Assembly (NCBI GenBank): GCA_949987705.1
Contig: OX465281.1
Location: 81,930,543-81,994,542 of the forward strand
DNA: 64,000 bases
Direction: 5' to 3'
From: Thereva unica
Lineage: Eukaryota; Arthropoda; Insecta; Diptera; Therevidae
The translations under genes and the position numbers were made by a program. The notes under the pieces were generated by a model that saw only the letters and a program-made list of their open reading frames with translations, had not been told where the DNA came from and did no database searches. Positions 44,896 to 56,612 of the stretch are shown here, one piece after another; position 1 is the stretch's first letter; each line of letters starts with the position of its first letter.

Positions 44896-45436
44896 ATTAA
44901 AAACAAATACACGATAATGCTTTCATATAAAATTAATATAATAATAATAATGCATAAATACACTTTTTTTACCTTTTGTAAAAAAAATCTTTCTTATTGT
45001 CACTTCACCTTTGCAAAAAATCTTTTTTAAATTGGCACAAATTTACTAACTTTTCACCTTTGCAAACAAATTTTTTTAATATTGCCATTCAGGTTTCAAC
45101 TACGCACTTTAACGCATCGAACTAAAATGACTTCCCCCTGCAAACAATTTCTCGGCTGCTCGTTTTCTCGAGCTATTTTCGAAAGACAACTTGTCGAGAA
45201 TTATTCGAGAAACAATCGTTAAAATGATCCCTATAGCTTTCACGCTCTTTTCATGGTTTTGTTTGCTTCTCCCTTCCAGAATTGCTTTGTTTTGCTATCG
45301 GGTGAGGAGTATATGAGTGTGTGTGCGTGAAGATGACTTGGCGGCGCAGGCGCGATGGGAGTTAGCTGGGCGTCCTTTTCAGTAGCTAAATCCTGGTTAA
45401 GACGTGCGCATGCGTTTTTTGAAAGTGAAAATTAGA
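44896..45436. other. Spacer between transposase remnant and tandem foldback
   Basis: AT-rich to 45110, then more GC-balanced DNA with no recognised feature. ACTTTTCACCTTTGCAAA-type repeats occur at 44990-45070. Confidence 0.5.
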
Positions 45437-46090
45437 GAATCATTTTTATGAATATGTTTCGTTTTTTCGAATCGATATCGAATGAATCTCGAATGATTTT
45501 TGTTTCGTTTTTTCGAATCGATATCGAATGAATCTCGAATGATTTATTTGAATACATGTTTCGTTTTTTCGAATCGATATCGAATAAATCTCGAATGATT
45601 TTTGTTTCGTTTTTTCGAATCGATATCGAATAAATCTCGAACGATTTTTGTTTTGTACTTACCGCAATATTTATTTATCCGTTGTTAATTATCTTAACTT
45701 CACTATTTTATCTAATCACTTTATAAATAAATAAGTACGAAACAAAAATCATTCGAGATTTATTCGATATCGATTCGAAAAAACGAAACAAAAATCATTC
45801 GAGATTTATTCGATATCGATTCGAAAAAACGAAACAAAAATCATTCGAGATTTATTCGATATCGATTCGAAAAAACGAAACATGTATTCAAATAAATCAT
45901 TCGAGATTCATTCGATATCGATTCGAAAAAACGAAACATAAATCATTCGAGATTCATTCGATATCGATTCGAAAAAACGAAACATGTATTCAAATAAATC
46001 ATTCGAGATTCATTCGATATCGATTCGAAAAAACGAAACATATTCATAAAAATGATTCGAGATACATTCGACATCGATTCGAGAAAACGA
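45437..46090. repeat. Foldback built of ~45-bp tandem units (ATCGATATCGAAT core)
   Basis: Four units of TTTCGTTTTTTCGAATCGAT.. followed by ATCGAATGAATCTCGAATGA run forward at 45437-45655. About eight inverted units run at 45733-46090. The central ~77 bp are AT-rich. The outer boundaries also mirror each other (ATTTTTATGAATATGTTTCG against its inverse at 46034-46053). Every unit contains the palindrome-like TTCGAATCGATATCGAA. The right arm has more units, so the copy number is asymmetric. Confidence 0.9.
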
Positions 46091-47171
46091 AACACACATA
46101 CATGCACATCCTTCGAGATTCCATCACAAAAGCGATTCATTCAGGCGTTCCTTTTTTTATCATTTTCGATAACGCTTCCGAATCGTTCTCGATTTCGTTA
46201 TCGAAGAAAGCTTTCGCTTTTATTGAATCGCTCTCGCATCCATATCGATTCGGAATGTTTGCAGGGATGCATTCCCTACACTTTTTGCGCGTGTCTTTGC
46301 ATGTTCGTCGTGTTACGGCGATGATTCATTTTTCTTTACAAGAGAGATATACATATAATTTTTCCCTTTTAAATTCTAATCTCTCTTATGCCTCTTTTAA
46401 GGAGATCTCCCTCGATTTCCTACTGGGTACCTTTGGCGACAACGATGTAGTCGATTTTCCATGCGCCGTTGCATTCGTAATAGATTTTGAAGCGGAATTT
46501 GAGAGTGCATAAGCGCATGTCTTATTCATATGTCCCCAAATGCTCGAAGAAAGGAAAAATACCCGGATGACTATGTAGAAAAAAGTATAGGGGGAGGAAG
46601 GAAGCAAAATGACCCCATAACCCCCCCCCCCCCGAGCAAAATTATTTTAATTTGTTGAAAGAAATATCATTACATATTACATATATGTATATCTACGAAA
46701 TTGCTCCAAATGTTTTTAAAAAATGACGCCCAGTTCGTTATTATTGCATTTGATACATATACGTCACCATCAATTAAGGATCAAGATCGTGACCTGCGAG
46801 GTACAAAAAGAGGGCGAAAAATTGAAATTCGAGGTCCATTCTTCTCGCGCCCTTCTGATTTTGCTACTGAATTGAGAAATATAACCTTTAAAGAAGACCT
46901 GGGGTCTGTTCAAGATTTCTGCTAAAGCTGCTTTGGTAGCAGAATTTTTAAACTGTCATTACAAAGCTGCTATGATATCTTGGACGCAAAAAAGCTGCTA
47001 GCATAGCTTTTTGTTAATAGATGTGTATGACAGTCAACTATTCTTCACCCTACAGTTGGAAAAAAAGCGTGCCCGAGCAGTTGCATTGTTATTGCGAAAA
47101 ATTTTAATATATGGAAAGCGAAAATTATGTTTACGATGACGAAAGTGGAAACATAGTAGCCCTAACTATTA
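46091..47171. other. Unannotated DNA with a C13 tract
   Basis: Continues with degenerate TTCGATAACG/TTCGTTATCGAA motifs to ~46245 and then ordinary AT-rich DNA. A C13 run lies at 46621-46633. ORFs here (up to 136 codons at 46102-46512) overlap repeat units and are not supported as genes. TAGCAGCTTT-type inverted motifs lie at 46925-47010. Confidence 0.5.
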
Positions 47172-47605
47172 CTGAGTTTCCATGAGAGTTCAACCAGAGT
47201 TGAACCCGAGTTGAACTCCATAGAAACAGTCGCAGTCAAGAGTTTTCGTTAAAGATTTTCAACTCTGCTCAACTCAACGGAAATAGGTAGATTGAACAGA
47301 GTTCACGCACACAATTACAAACGGGATTGTCAAATGTCAAAAAAGTCAAAATGTCGCGCCTGTTTATAACATTTCTGTTATATAACGAACACAATAAATT
47401 AATTTTATGGTCCATGATCACCATTTTATAATAACAAAAATATTACGTCAAATTTAAAAACAGCTGCTTGCTTAATACAAGTACACATTCAGCTCTCTGT
47501 ACACAGGCAGAAAAGTCAGCCATGGAAACGCATTGAGTTGAGTCGTTGAGTTGAAGTGTCATTTCAGCTCAACCTCAACTCAACTCGACTCCCATAGAAA
47601 CTCGG
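47172..47605. mobile_element. MITE (434 bp) with TA duplication
   Basis: Imperfect inverted repeats CTGAGTTTCCATGAGAGTTC and (reverse complement) CCGAGTTTCTATGGGAGTCG, followed by GAGTTGAAC/CAACTC-rich subterminal repeats. It is flanked by TA at 47170-47171 and 47606-47607, consistent with a Tc1/mariner-type element. Confidence 0.75.
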
Positions 47606-47759
47606 TATATAATGACGTCATAAGATTCTTCGTCAAATTCTCTTAAGACTGATTAATTAGTTGTCAAATCGTAAGCTCAGCTATAATAGCCTTAAGACGT
47701 TTTGACATTTGTAAAAGGTAAACAAATCGAGTCTGGGAAAGCGTCCAATAAATTAAAAA

Positions 47760-48357
47760 ATGGAAATTAACAATAGTTTTAATGAAGAACTGATTGAATT
47801 AGTTCAAAACTGTTTTTTTATTGTCTCTATTTATTTTTCTTACACAACACGATCTAGGTTTTCTTTTTATTTTTTTCACTTCTTCTACCAATTTCACTAA
47901 TAACGCCAAATTATTTAATAACTCCTAAAAAACGTTTTCTGCAACTAGAAACACTAAAGAAAATTACACTTTTCTTATGATTGCTTAAGATTTGTACGCT
48001 CGTTACCGTACATTAAATGTGTGCAAATTCAAATTCCAACATTTGAAACGCCATTATATTGCTACAAAAGGTCATAACAACGAAACTGGCGTGTCACCTC
48101 GTAAATTTAAATTTTACGATGAGTTGGAAGAAATATTTGGTAGCGATGCTGATGTAACTCCAGTAGCTCTAACGTTCTCCTTAGAGCAAAATATTAGAAC
48201 TCTAATTGACGAAGAAAGCGTCTTAGAAGGAGATGGAATTGCTAGCAGGTCGCCGACAAGGTCCACGGGCAAAAGACGAAGAGAAACGAGGCCCGAATTA
48301 TTAGCGTTTTCAAGAAGAATGCGCAGAGCAAACAAAAGCAAGACGATGCTAGAATAA
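47760..48357 (+). pseudogene. Broken MADF/Myb-SANT-like DNA-binding gene
   Basis: An ATG at 47760 begins MEINNSFNEELIELVQNC, a typical MADF-domain start. About 230 bases of unrelated or decayed sequence follow, then an open frame (47992-48357) continues with the end of such a domain (QHLKRHYIATKGHNNETG, KFKFYDELEEIFG) and a basic tail (TGKRRRETRPELLAFSRRM). MADF/Myb-like proteins are host regulators or partners of Harbinger-type transposases. The missing middle makes this copy non-functional unless an unseen splice restores it. Confidence 0.5.
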
Positions 48358-48429
48358 AGCTCTTAGCGGAGCAAAACGAAAGGTTGAAAGATTTAACAGA
48401 GGCGGGAGGCGGTGAAAGAAGGAAATAAA

Positions 48430-51400
48430 ATTCACCAAAGCCTTATGTTGAAAATTTTGGAAAAATTGTAGCAGGAATGTATTACTTTTTTATAATTTGT
48501 TTTCGTTAAGTTTTATTTGTAGAAAAATGAATTATTTTTTGTTAGTATAGTTTAGTTTGTGTTTCGTTAATTGAACATTTTGAATAAAAGCCATTGGATT
48601 TATGATTTTTTGATTTATTTAATTCAGGTTCAATTAATTACAGTTGGGATGCACGCTGTATCCATATTTCATGGGCCATTTTCTCTCTTTCACGCTTGCC
48701 TTGTGCTACCATCTTTATTTCTGTCTAGAACCACGAGAGACATCCAAAACTTTTCGACTCCTCTGTAAGGCCTTGTCTTCTCATACCCTCAATCATATTG
48801 TCTGCTTCTTCCCGCTTGGCTAGTAGTCCAATCAATTTACACAAATCCATCTAATAAGTACCTCTTTTCGTTTTCGAGACATGGCGTTTTGAAGTTTTTT
48901 TGGTAGAGGTTTACATATCATCCTATTTTTTTGTCACCTTATTAGATATTTTAATGAATAAGACATCAATCTACAGAATACTCCCACCTATCTAAATCTG
49001 CAAAAGTCAAGGGGTCAACCCACCAACATCCAGAGCTATGAGTCATCAAAAAAAATTTTTTTTTTACTAAAATCACATTTTTTTCCAAAAAATACATAAT
49101 TAACCAATTTGTTGTTTTAGAAAATTGGAAAGCTTGGGCAATTTCCTATGAATAATGTCTAACAACTATTATGCTACGACCTTTACTTTTGAAGATATCA
49201 GTAATTTTAACGCAAAAGTTGGCCTTATTTGGTGCTATTTGGTACTTTTCGACAAAACTCAGGTGAAAAAGTACTAAAAAAGGACGAAATAGAGCCAATT
49301 TCACCATCAGTGGAATTTAGGCCTATCCCACTAATTGTAAGAATATAAGCTCAACTTCTTTGGCTTTGGAAAATATTTAACAAAACAAAACAAATCAACA
49401 AATCAATAAAAGAAAAAAGAGAAATTAAACTGTTTTATGTAAATTATCTGTCCGATGTTCTTTTTGCTGAGCCAACAATTCAATAGCTTTTCATTACAAT
49501 TTGGAATCTCGGGAATATACATATTTATTACATATTGATAATGTAATCTGTTAATCTGTTTCATCAGATTGAACATACACAAAATTTTTGCTTGAAATTC
49601 AGGTTTCAGTTTATCTAGATAAACCTGTAAACAGCATACAAGTAACTAATTTTTGAAGAGTTTTTACGATTTGATTATTCTTCAAGTAGTCATCGAATGT
49701 GATATCTATTGATGTGTTTCATGTAACCACATAAGGAAATATTCCTCGATTACTGCTTGATTCACATTCATCGTGGCCACTAAGAGTAAAATTGTGACCA
49801 CCGCAAAACTTTAAGATATCTAAAATTTGACTCTATACTTGACGCTCATTTATATTTCGCTATAGAACTCGCATATCCTGCATCGATCCGTGCGATAGTA
49901 TTGACCAACCAGAAGGTTTGGTAATTTAAAGCATTTTTTAAATTCGTAGCGCTTGTTTCATGGATTTTAATTTTTTCCGATACATGTTTTAAATCCCGGA
50001 TATAACTTTCTGTCCATGCCGATTTTCCTCTAAACAAACCGCAATAAAAACAAGACAATGAAGTTTTTCCTATTCCTATCGTAAACCATTTTTTTTTTTG
50101 GAACACCAATCCGACCAAAATTTTTTTTACTTTAGTATTTTGCAGTGCAAATTAATTTAAAATCAAATGGTTGATGCGGCCTTAAACGTTTAATTTCTAA
50201 TTTTTCTTCTAATAACAAAAGAGAAATTTTTTTCTTCAATAAATTATCTATCTCATTCATTTGAAACAAAAATAAAAATTGGATCAATATAAATCTAATC
50301 TAAGAAAAATATATATGTATATATGGTATATTAATATTGAACAAATAGTTAAATAACTAATAATTTAATACATACTAATTATTGGCGAATAATTCAATAT
50401 ATGTATATCTACCGTAATTTTGCAATCACACATTTTTCACTTAAATAAACTTGAAACTTTCTATTAAAACCCAATCTCAATTAGCCATTTTTCCAATAAG
50501 AATTTCTCTGTTTACTACTTATTACTAAATTTATATCCAAATATTTGCTACGGGCTAAATAAAATCAGCCCTTCACGTATATAAAACCCATAAGTGTAAA
50601 AAAAATTCTAAATATTCGGCCAATTAGTATCAAATGCAGGCAAAATTCCTTTAGAAATATAATCAAGAGAACTAAAAGAACAAATCGACAACACTGACAC
50701 TCTATGTGCGTGAGTAAGCCCAGCAGAGCGAGGGAATCCATACATGACAGTGATAGAATCCCAATGAATTTTAGCCCCGCTTGGTAGAACAAAAGTGCAT
50801 GAATCAATCGCTTGAGTCAAGAAATTTAGTACACAAAATGGTTCATCTCCGGGGCTGACTCAACGATAGCCCCTGAGGACAGAGAATTAGATGTAAATAT
50901 ATTTTTTCTATAGGAATGGCATTATGATTCGGCCAGATTATTTTGATAGAAAGAAGAGAGCTTAGAGTTTTTCTTTGTTTTTGTTTTTTTTATTTGGTTT
51001 GTTTTTGATACTTTTTTTATGAAGTTCTACTTCGAATTTTTTTGTGGGGTATTATTTTGAGATTTTTTTTTAGAAATTGTAAAAAAATTACAAATAAAAA
51101 TTGCATTGCTTCTTTGCAAAAATGAAAATAATTAAAAATGTATGATTATGATTTAATCGATAATTTCTGGTGGGGCTAAGCCCCACTAGCCCCTAAGGAC
51201 GAGCCGCCACCGAGTTTCAGTCACACTGCATATCTTTTCTTGCGACTCATTTACTTGTTAAATTAACTCCATTGTTACTAGTTTGTGCTAGCAAACCTTG
51301 ACTTTTACAGTTTTAGATAAGAGGGAGTACACTGATACCTTATTCATGATAATAAGTCATAGGTTTACAAAAATACAGGTTGATATGTAAACCTCTAAAC

Positions 51401-51807
51401 GTCCAAGCGGCTAAACCGTTACGATTCTTATGCAAGTTCATTAAGTTAATTTAGGTCGGTGCTATATAAACACTCATATTCGTACTTTAGAGTACGGTAC
51501 GTCATATTTGGTTCAGGCTTTACGCGTTAGGACGGGATGTCGCTCGAGGGAACTTTCGGACGAGAGTTGGCGGAGATGCCGAAAATTTTGTTAGATCACA
51601 GAACTATGAGTTCATCATTTGCACACAACACAGGCTTTATCAATCTTGTTTAAACCATCTCACAATCTGCCTGGCGCTGGTGGTAAAAACTCCCGAAAAA
51701 TATCTTTCCTACCCGATTTGATTCTCAACATGAAATCACTATTTAGGGAGCCTTTGACCGAACACCTTCACCTCTTGAGAAACCAACTGTGTTGTAGTCT
51801 CTATCGT
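48430..51807. other. Long AT-rich stretch without recognised genes
   Basis: Short ORFs only (longest 90 codons, 49846-50118, minus). 50845-50880 and 51165-51215 carry GGGGCT...AGCCCCT(A/G)AGGAC-type motifs; the second ends GACGAGCCGCCACC, which resembles one end of a hAT-type element, but no pair of ends or duplication could be set. 51470-51620 has a TATATAAA-like site (51463) of unknown meaning. Confidence 0.5.
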
Positions 51808-52036
51808 ATCTGTGGTCCCTGTGCTGAATGTCGAGTCGTGATTTGTGACAAGTTTTTTGAGTTGAAAAAAGTGCTATTTCAGACGAATTGCGACTTTCAG
51901 CATAGGGGGCTAAACTCGCACTTAGCACTTCCACTCTAAGCCGCTAGGCTGAAAATCTTAATTCGATTAAAACATCACTTTCTTCAACTCAAAAAACTTG
52001 TCACAAATTACCACTCGACATTCAGCACAGGGGTCT
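51808..52036. repeat. Long hairpin (~60-bp arms)
   Basis: CTGTGCTGAATGTCGAGT ... TTTGTGACAAGTTTTTTGAG at 51808-51877 is mirrored by CTCAAAAAACTTGTCACAAA ... ACTCGACATTCAGCACAG at 51978-52036 with few mismatches; a ~100-bp loop separates them. It is a small MITE or inverted duplication; no terminal duplication was found. Confidence 0.8.
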
Positions 52037-52655
52037 GTATGTCGTCCAGCTGCCAGATCTCCTCGTTTAGAAAAGTTTCATTTAACTACGTTACGAGTAC
52101 ATTAAATAATTTATAATGTAGTTAGTTTAAGTATGCCTTGTTTGGCAATTAAATAAATAAATAAATAAAATTGCAAGTTTTCGAGTCGATAAAAATGTTA
52201 AGTTTGTCTTTCATACCACTGCAATTGTCCATAAGTGGGTCTTTAGTTGACATACGGGTATTTGTTGGGGAAGTGACTAGTTACGGACGATCATATCTAG
52301 CCATTTCCTCCCGCCTATTTTGCAGTTAAGACATATGTAGCGATCTCACATGTGAGGCGTAAGTGGCGAGGTCAGAAAAGCTCTGGTACATCAGATTTTC
52401 TTTTTCTTTTGTAGATTTTTAATTAACAATTTAATTTTTAATAATTTTATTTAAATGAAAAACTATTCAGCTGTTCCTTCACTGAGCATAAATATTGTCA
52501 AGAGTTGTCAAAAAAACGATTTGGTCCGATTGCTATATAACCGCGATCATAGAGGAATTCACTTCGGTTGCGTTTCGTTTTCGTTTCTCTTCAGTTACAT
52601 TTTCGGTCTTTAACTCTCCTAATTGAATACATTTCAAGACTGATGCTCCATCAAT

Positions 52656-52860
52656 AAACTACAACTAAACACCAGTAAATGCCAAGTAATTACATTCTCT
52701 CGTAAAAAAACAGCTGTAATACTGTTATCTCAACGGCAAGGCACTATTTGTATTGTATATCTAGGTTTTGTCCTGGACAGCAAATTAAATTTCAATTTGC
52801 ACAACGATAATATTATTGCCAGAGCTAGCAAACTTCTAGGCTTTATAAAGAATAGCCGCG
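52656..52860 (+). pseudogene. Jockey-like reverse transcriptase fragment
   Basis: A 68-codon open frame reads KLQLNTSKCQVITFSRKK, YLGFVLDSKLNFNLHN and ARASKLLGFIKN. This is the post-YADD thumb region of jockey/CR1-type reverse transcriptases (LN..KC..ITFSRK, LG...D.KL.F..H). It is truncated on both sides. Confidence 0.75.
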
Positions 52861-53470
52861 TTCCATTGGGAGATTTTTTCTACTCCCGAGTACATAGCCA
52901 ATGGAACGCGATTTTTAATATAAGAAGTAAACAAGGGTATAATAAAGCAATTTATTTTACCTTACCGTATTATATCTATCAAATATAATTTTACCTTACC
53001 GTATTATATCTATCAATATTATATCTATCAATATTATCCATTTTATAATTTTTTAAATTCCACTGTTATTTATTTTATTCACTTTAAATGGTTACTTGTT
53101 TTGTTTACTTTAAAAATGCACCATATAATAATTAATCTGACAGTTTATTTTACTGAAAAAACAAAAAGGCATCTACTTTTAAGTAGCTAAAGCTTGAAAA
53201 CCTGGCGGAAATTTTATTCGTTTCTACTAGGAGTGAAATCCCCCAAAACAAGAGCAGGGGTAGTTGCAGGTCCTCGGGAGTACTCCGGAGTAGCAAATAT
53301 CGCCCAATGGAACGCACGTAATATAGCCAAGGTAGCGTATGTCGCTTATTTCATGCTTTACTTTGGACGTCTTAAACGATAAAATCAAAGTTCAGTTTCT
53401 GTAAGGTCCGACACAATAGGCATACGAAAATGCTTAGGAATTAGCAAATTATCTTTCAAGGAAAAAACTG

Positions 53471-53711
53471 GGGGCAGTTCACACAATTCGACGTCGACTG
53501 AAAACGACACTAAGCGCGTTCAAAAACCTTACTATGGTTAACTATGGGAATTTTTGAACGTCAAAAACTTATGCTTGTGGTTATGTTGTAGTTAACCACG
53601 GAGTTTTTGAACGACAAAAGTTTACCACAGTTATCCATAGTAACGTTTTCGAACTTTTCGAACGCGCTTAGTGTTGTTTTCAGTCGACGTAGAATTGCGT
53701 GAACTGGCCCC
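53471..53711. mobile_element. Foldback MITE (241 bp)
   Basis: Arms of ~100 bp: GGGGCAGTTCACACAATTCG ... GTCGACTGAAAACGACACTA ... and the inverse ending GTGAACTGGCCCC. The inner part repeats TTTTTGAACG and AACTATGG motifs. No clear target duplication could be set (TG at most). Confidence 0.8.
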
Positions 53712-53909
53712 TGATATCCTTCCTGTGAACTGAATTACCCTGATCCAATCACTATAATAAAGTTGACTTTCTGTACTCTATTTTTACTCCTTTGCCACAT
53801 GTTACGAAGATATACTCTGTAATAATCATTTTTTGTGTGGCGATGGGAAAGTTGGATTTCAAACTGTTACTTTTAATTGGTTTTTATAGTCTTAAGTTTT
53901 TATCTATGA

Positions 53910-54018
53910 AAATAAATATGTAAATAAATAAATATATAAATAAATATATAAATAAATATATAAATAAATACATAAATAAATATATAATAAATACATAAAT
54001 AAATATATAAATAAATTT
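53910..54018. repeat. (TAAA/TATA)n simple repeat
   Basis: About 110 bp of TAAATAAATATA-type units with small variations; read on the minus strand it yields a meaningless low-complexity ORF. Confidence 0.95.
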
Positions 54019-54426
54019 CAGCATGAGCGGAAGCATTCGAAAAATCAATTGCAAACACCCGCTTATAATTTTAAAATTATTCATGACATAAGGACAGTTA
54101 TGTATCTGTGAGAACCAAGGGCGGATGGGCCATAAGACGAACCGGGAAAATTCCCGGTGGGCCGGCTGTTCAGAGGCTCGCATGGCCGTTGGCTTCAAGT
54201 ACGTCTTAGTGAAGGGTGAGCAACCTTTTTTTAACATGAACCAAAATAAACTTGACGTTTTTTCCGCGGGCTGTAGTAGTCAATTGACATCTTCTGATGA
54301 CGTGTAATTTTTAATCTACATTTGAAGTGAAAGATATTTAATGTGGTAAATTACACTATCCATCACTCGGCCTAACCTCAAAAAAGTTTGTGTATAGTTT
54401 TTTTCCTTTTTTTAAGTTGCTTGATC

Positions 54427-54520
54427 AAGCACAGGGATCACCCTTTGTACCACTAGTCCGTCATGTCGTTTAAGTCATGGTGCAATGTCTAGTAGTAAGA
54501 TTGACCTGAAGGTTAAAGGA
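54427..54520 (-). mobile_element. Jockey/CR1-like 3' UTR fragment
   Basis: The reverse complement matches the family 3' UTR (TACTACTAGACATTGCACCA, ATGACGGACTAGTGGTACAA, AGGGTGATCCCTG). Coding sequence is absent. Confidence 0.7.
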
Positions 54521-54529
54521 GAAAGTATA

Positions 54530-56612
54530 GGTTAGGAGTCGAATCTTGCGTTTGAATTCTGAGATGTTATATAAGTTCGGAAACAGCTAAACCTGGAGAA
54601 TTGACGTCTACTGACATGCGCGGGCCTTTTGCTGAGTCCATTCACTAAAAAGTAATAAGTTGTTTTCGATATGGTTTTCAGTTCAAAAAAAGTGTGATAG
54701 AAAGGAAAAGAAAAAGTCTAAAGATATGATAAAACAGATAATGGTACAAGGTACAATGCAAAACTCTCGGTCATCCAATAAAGGAGTTATTAAGTGATAA
54801 TGGTGGAATGCTCAACAACGACCAAATTAAACCATTCTGGAACTGGTTTTCAACGGTGCGTGATTTTGCTGATTATCTATCACGCACGGCCGACGTCCAC
54901 GGATAGCCACGTACCGCACCAGGCCTAATACAGTAGTACGTATCGGCCTGTGTGGGTCTTGAGATTCGAAGCCATCTTGTCATTCCAAAATGCAAAGTGA
55001 AAAAGAACGTATCGCTGCAGCTGCGGCCTTAGTGGTATTATTTAGAATTAAGAAATTAAGGAAGAAATTAAAAATAAACTCGTTCGTTCACTCCATTGTT
55101 CATGCTGGTCTGTTTTTATACGGGTGATCGCGCCGAACTTGCAAATTACCGACTCGCGGCAAATCCTGCCCTGCGCTTCCACAGAAGACACTCGAAAATA
55201 AAGAACCGGAATGAATTTTTCATTTTCTTCACCAATTTTTGTAGGATTTTTGTACCTATTTTTCTGTATTTTACACTATTATTTGCCTATATAATTAATC
55301 AGCAAAAAATTGAGTTTTTATATTTCTTCTTCCGACTGCCCATAAATAACTCTCAAACTTTTAGGTTTTGTTTATTTCGTGGTATAGATGTTTTTAAACT
55401 CCGTGACATTTGGCGTATGCTGGGGGTACAAAGCTCTTAAACATGTTTAAAGGTTGACAAAAGCTTCATATAGCTCCTCACATCAAATCTATTGTTTTCA
55501 TTTAATCAGCCACCACTGCGTACTGCTAGAGGGGGGTGTATTTTTCTGGCGCTTTAATGATTATTTAAACAATTTACAATTTCTGAATGAAAACGTCGTA
55601 ACACCCTGTAAATGTATATTTTAACCCAATGGCAGCAAATTCTTTGACATTACAAGGTGGTGCCAACTTGCGCTTCTATAAAGCACGAAGCAGGTTCCAG
55701 TTTGCTGAAATTAATTTACTTGCATGATAAATTGCGTACTTAAGTATTAAAAAAAAGAAAAACATATCTACCTACCCCAATGGTACAGCTAAACGCAATA
55801 TTTTTACTTTCCATACAGTTGTTCGACAAAGACAAATAAAAATCGATAATGTTACAACGGTGATGATTTATTATTAATTTAAAATTTCTTTGTTAAAGAG
55901 GATTTTGTACATTTTGTTTGTTGAATTAAATTTTTTTAATGCTGTTGTCTTTGTGCTAACTAAAGCTAAAATTCTTACGCTAAAACTTACAAAAGTGCTT
56001 TAAAAATTAATTAATACAACTAGACTTATTGTCATTTTTAAGGGTAACTTAAATGTAAGTTTTGTCCTTAATTTTGAATTTTTGTATAAATACAAGATAT
56101 TTTAGGGTAAATATTTTAATTATGTATAATATTTACAATTTATTACTATGAGACCTGCTCTTGTGATAAATCAATTATTTTCTCTAAGAATTTACATAAC
56201 GATTACATTCTTATGTCCGAATTGCCATTCCTTAACTTAAAAATATTATTCGTGTGGGAAGAACTTTCTTTTGTTACTGGTCACATTTAACATGTACGTA
56301 CATACATAATGTATTTATATAGAAAAATTGTCAAATTGTAAATTAGTGAATTTTGCAATGAATATTAATGGAATGAATGGAATGATGTTAAAGCACTACG
56401 GATATTTCCTTGAAATAGGCAGTTTAGAATTTATATACAACTGTTATGGTTTCAAATGGCACCTACAGTTCCCCTAGAGGAATGAAGCAACTTGAAAATT
56501 ATCGATATTTTAAGATTGCTGCGGCAAAATTTTATTATTTGCGATATCGTTTTTTTAGATATAATAAATATTTCATAAATTCACAGTGTGTGAGTTAAAT
56601 GATAAATTCATG
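54530..56612. other. Intergenic region 3' of ken
   Basis: An ATG at 54990 opens a short frame (MQSEKERIAAAAALVVLFRI) that could be the start of a decayed transposon ORF but soon stops. The rest is AT-rich. ken transcripts (minus) probably end somewhere in 55.8-56.6 kb; TTTATT (AATAAA on the minus strand) occurs at several places, for example ~55867 and ~56531, and I cannot choose one. Confidence 0.4.

Noticed and set aside
45437..46090. CRISPR-like array
   Set aside because: Units are contiguous near-identical repeats arranged as a foldback, without unique spacers, in a eukaryotic genome.
46102..46512. 136-codon ORF and its antisense partner
   Set aside because: It starts in degenerate repeat units, has no recognisable domain, and overlaps open antisense frames, as AT-rich repeats often do.
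50845..51215. hAT-type element bounded by AGCCCC motifs
   Set aside because: Only one convincing end (GACGAGCCGCCACC) is visible and no 8-bp duplication could be identified.
53884..54237. 117-codon minus ORF with Ile/Phe/Tyr repeats
   Set aside because: It is a translation of the (TAAA)n simple repeat.
54990..55120. Start of a Harbinger-type nuclease gene
   Set aside because: Only ~45 codons are open and no nuclease motif follows, so the resemblance is too weak to list as a gene.
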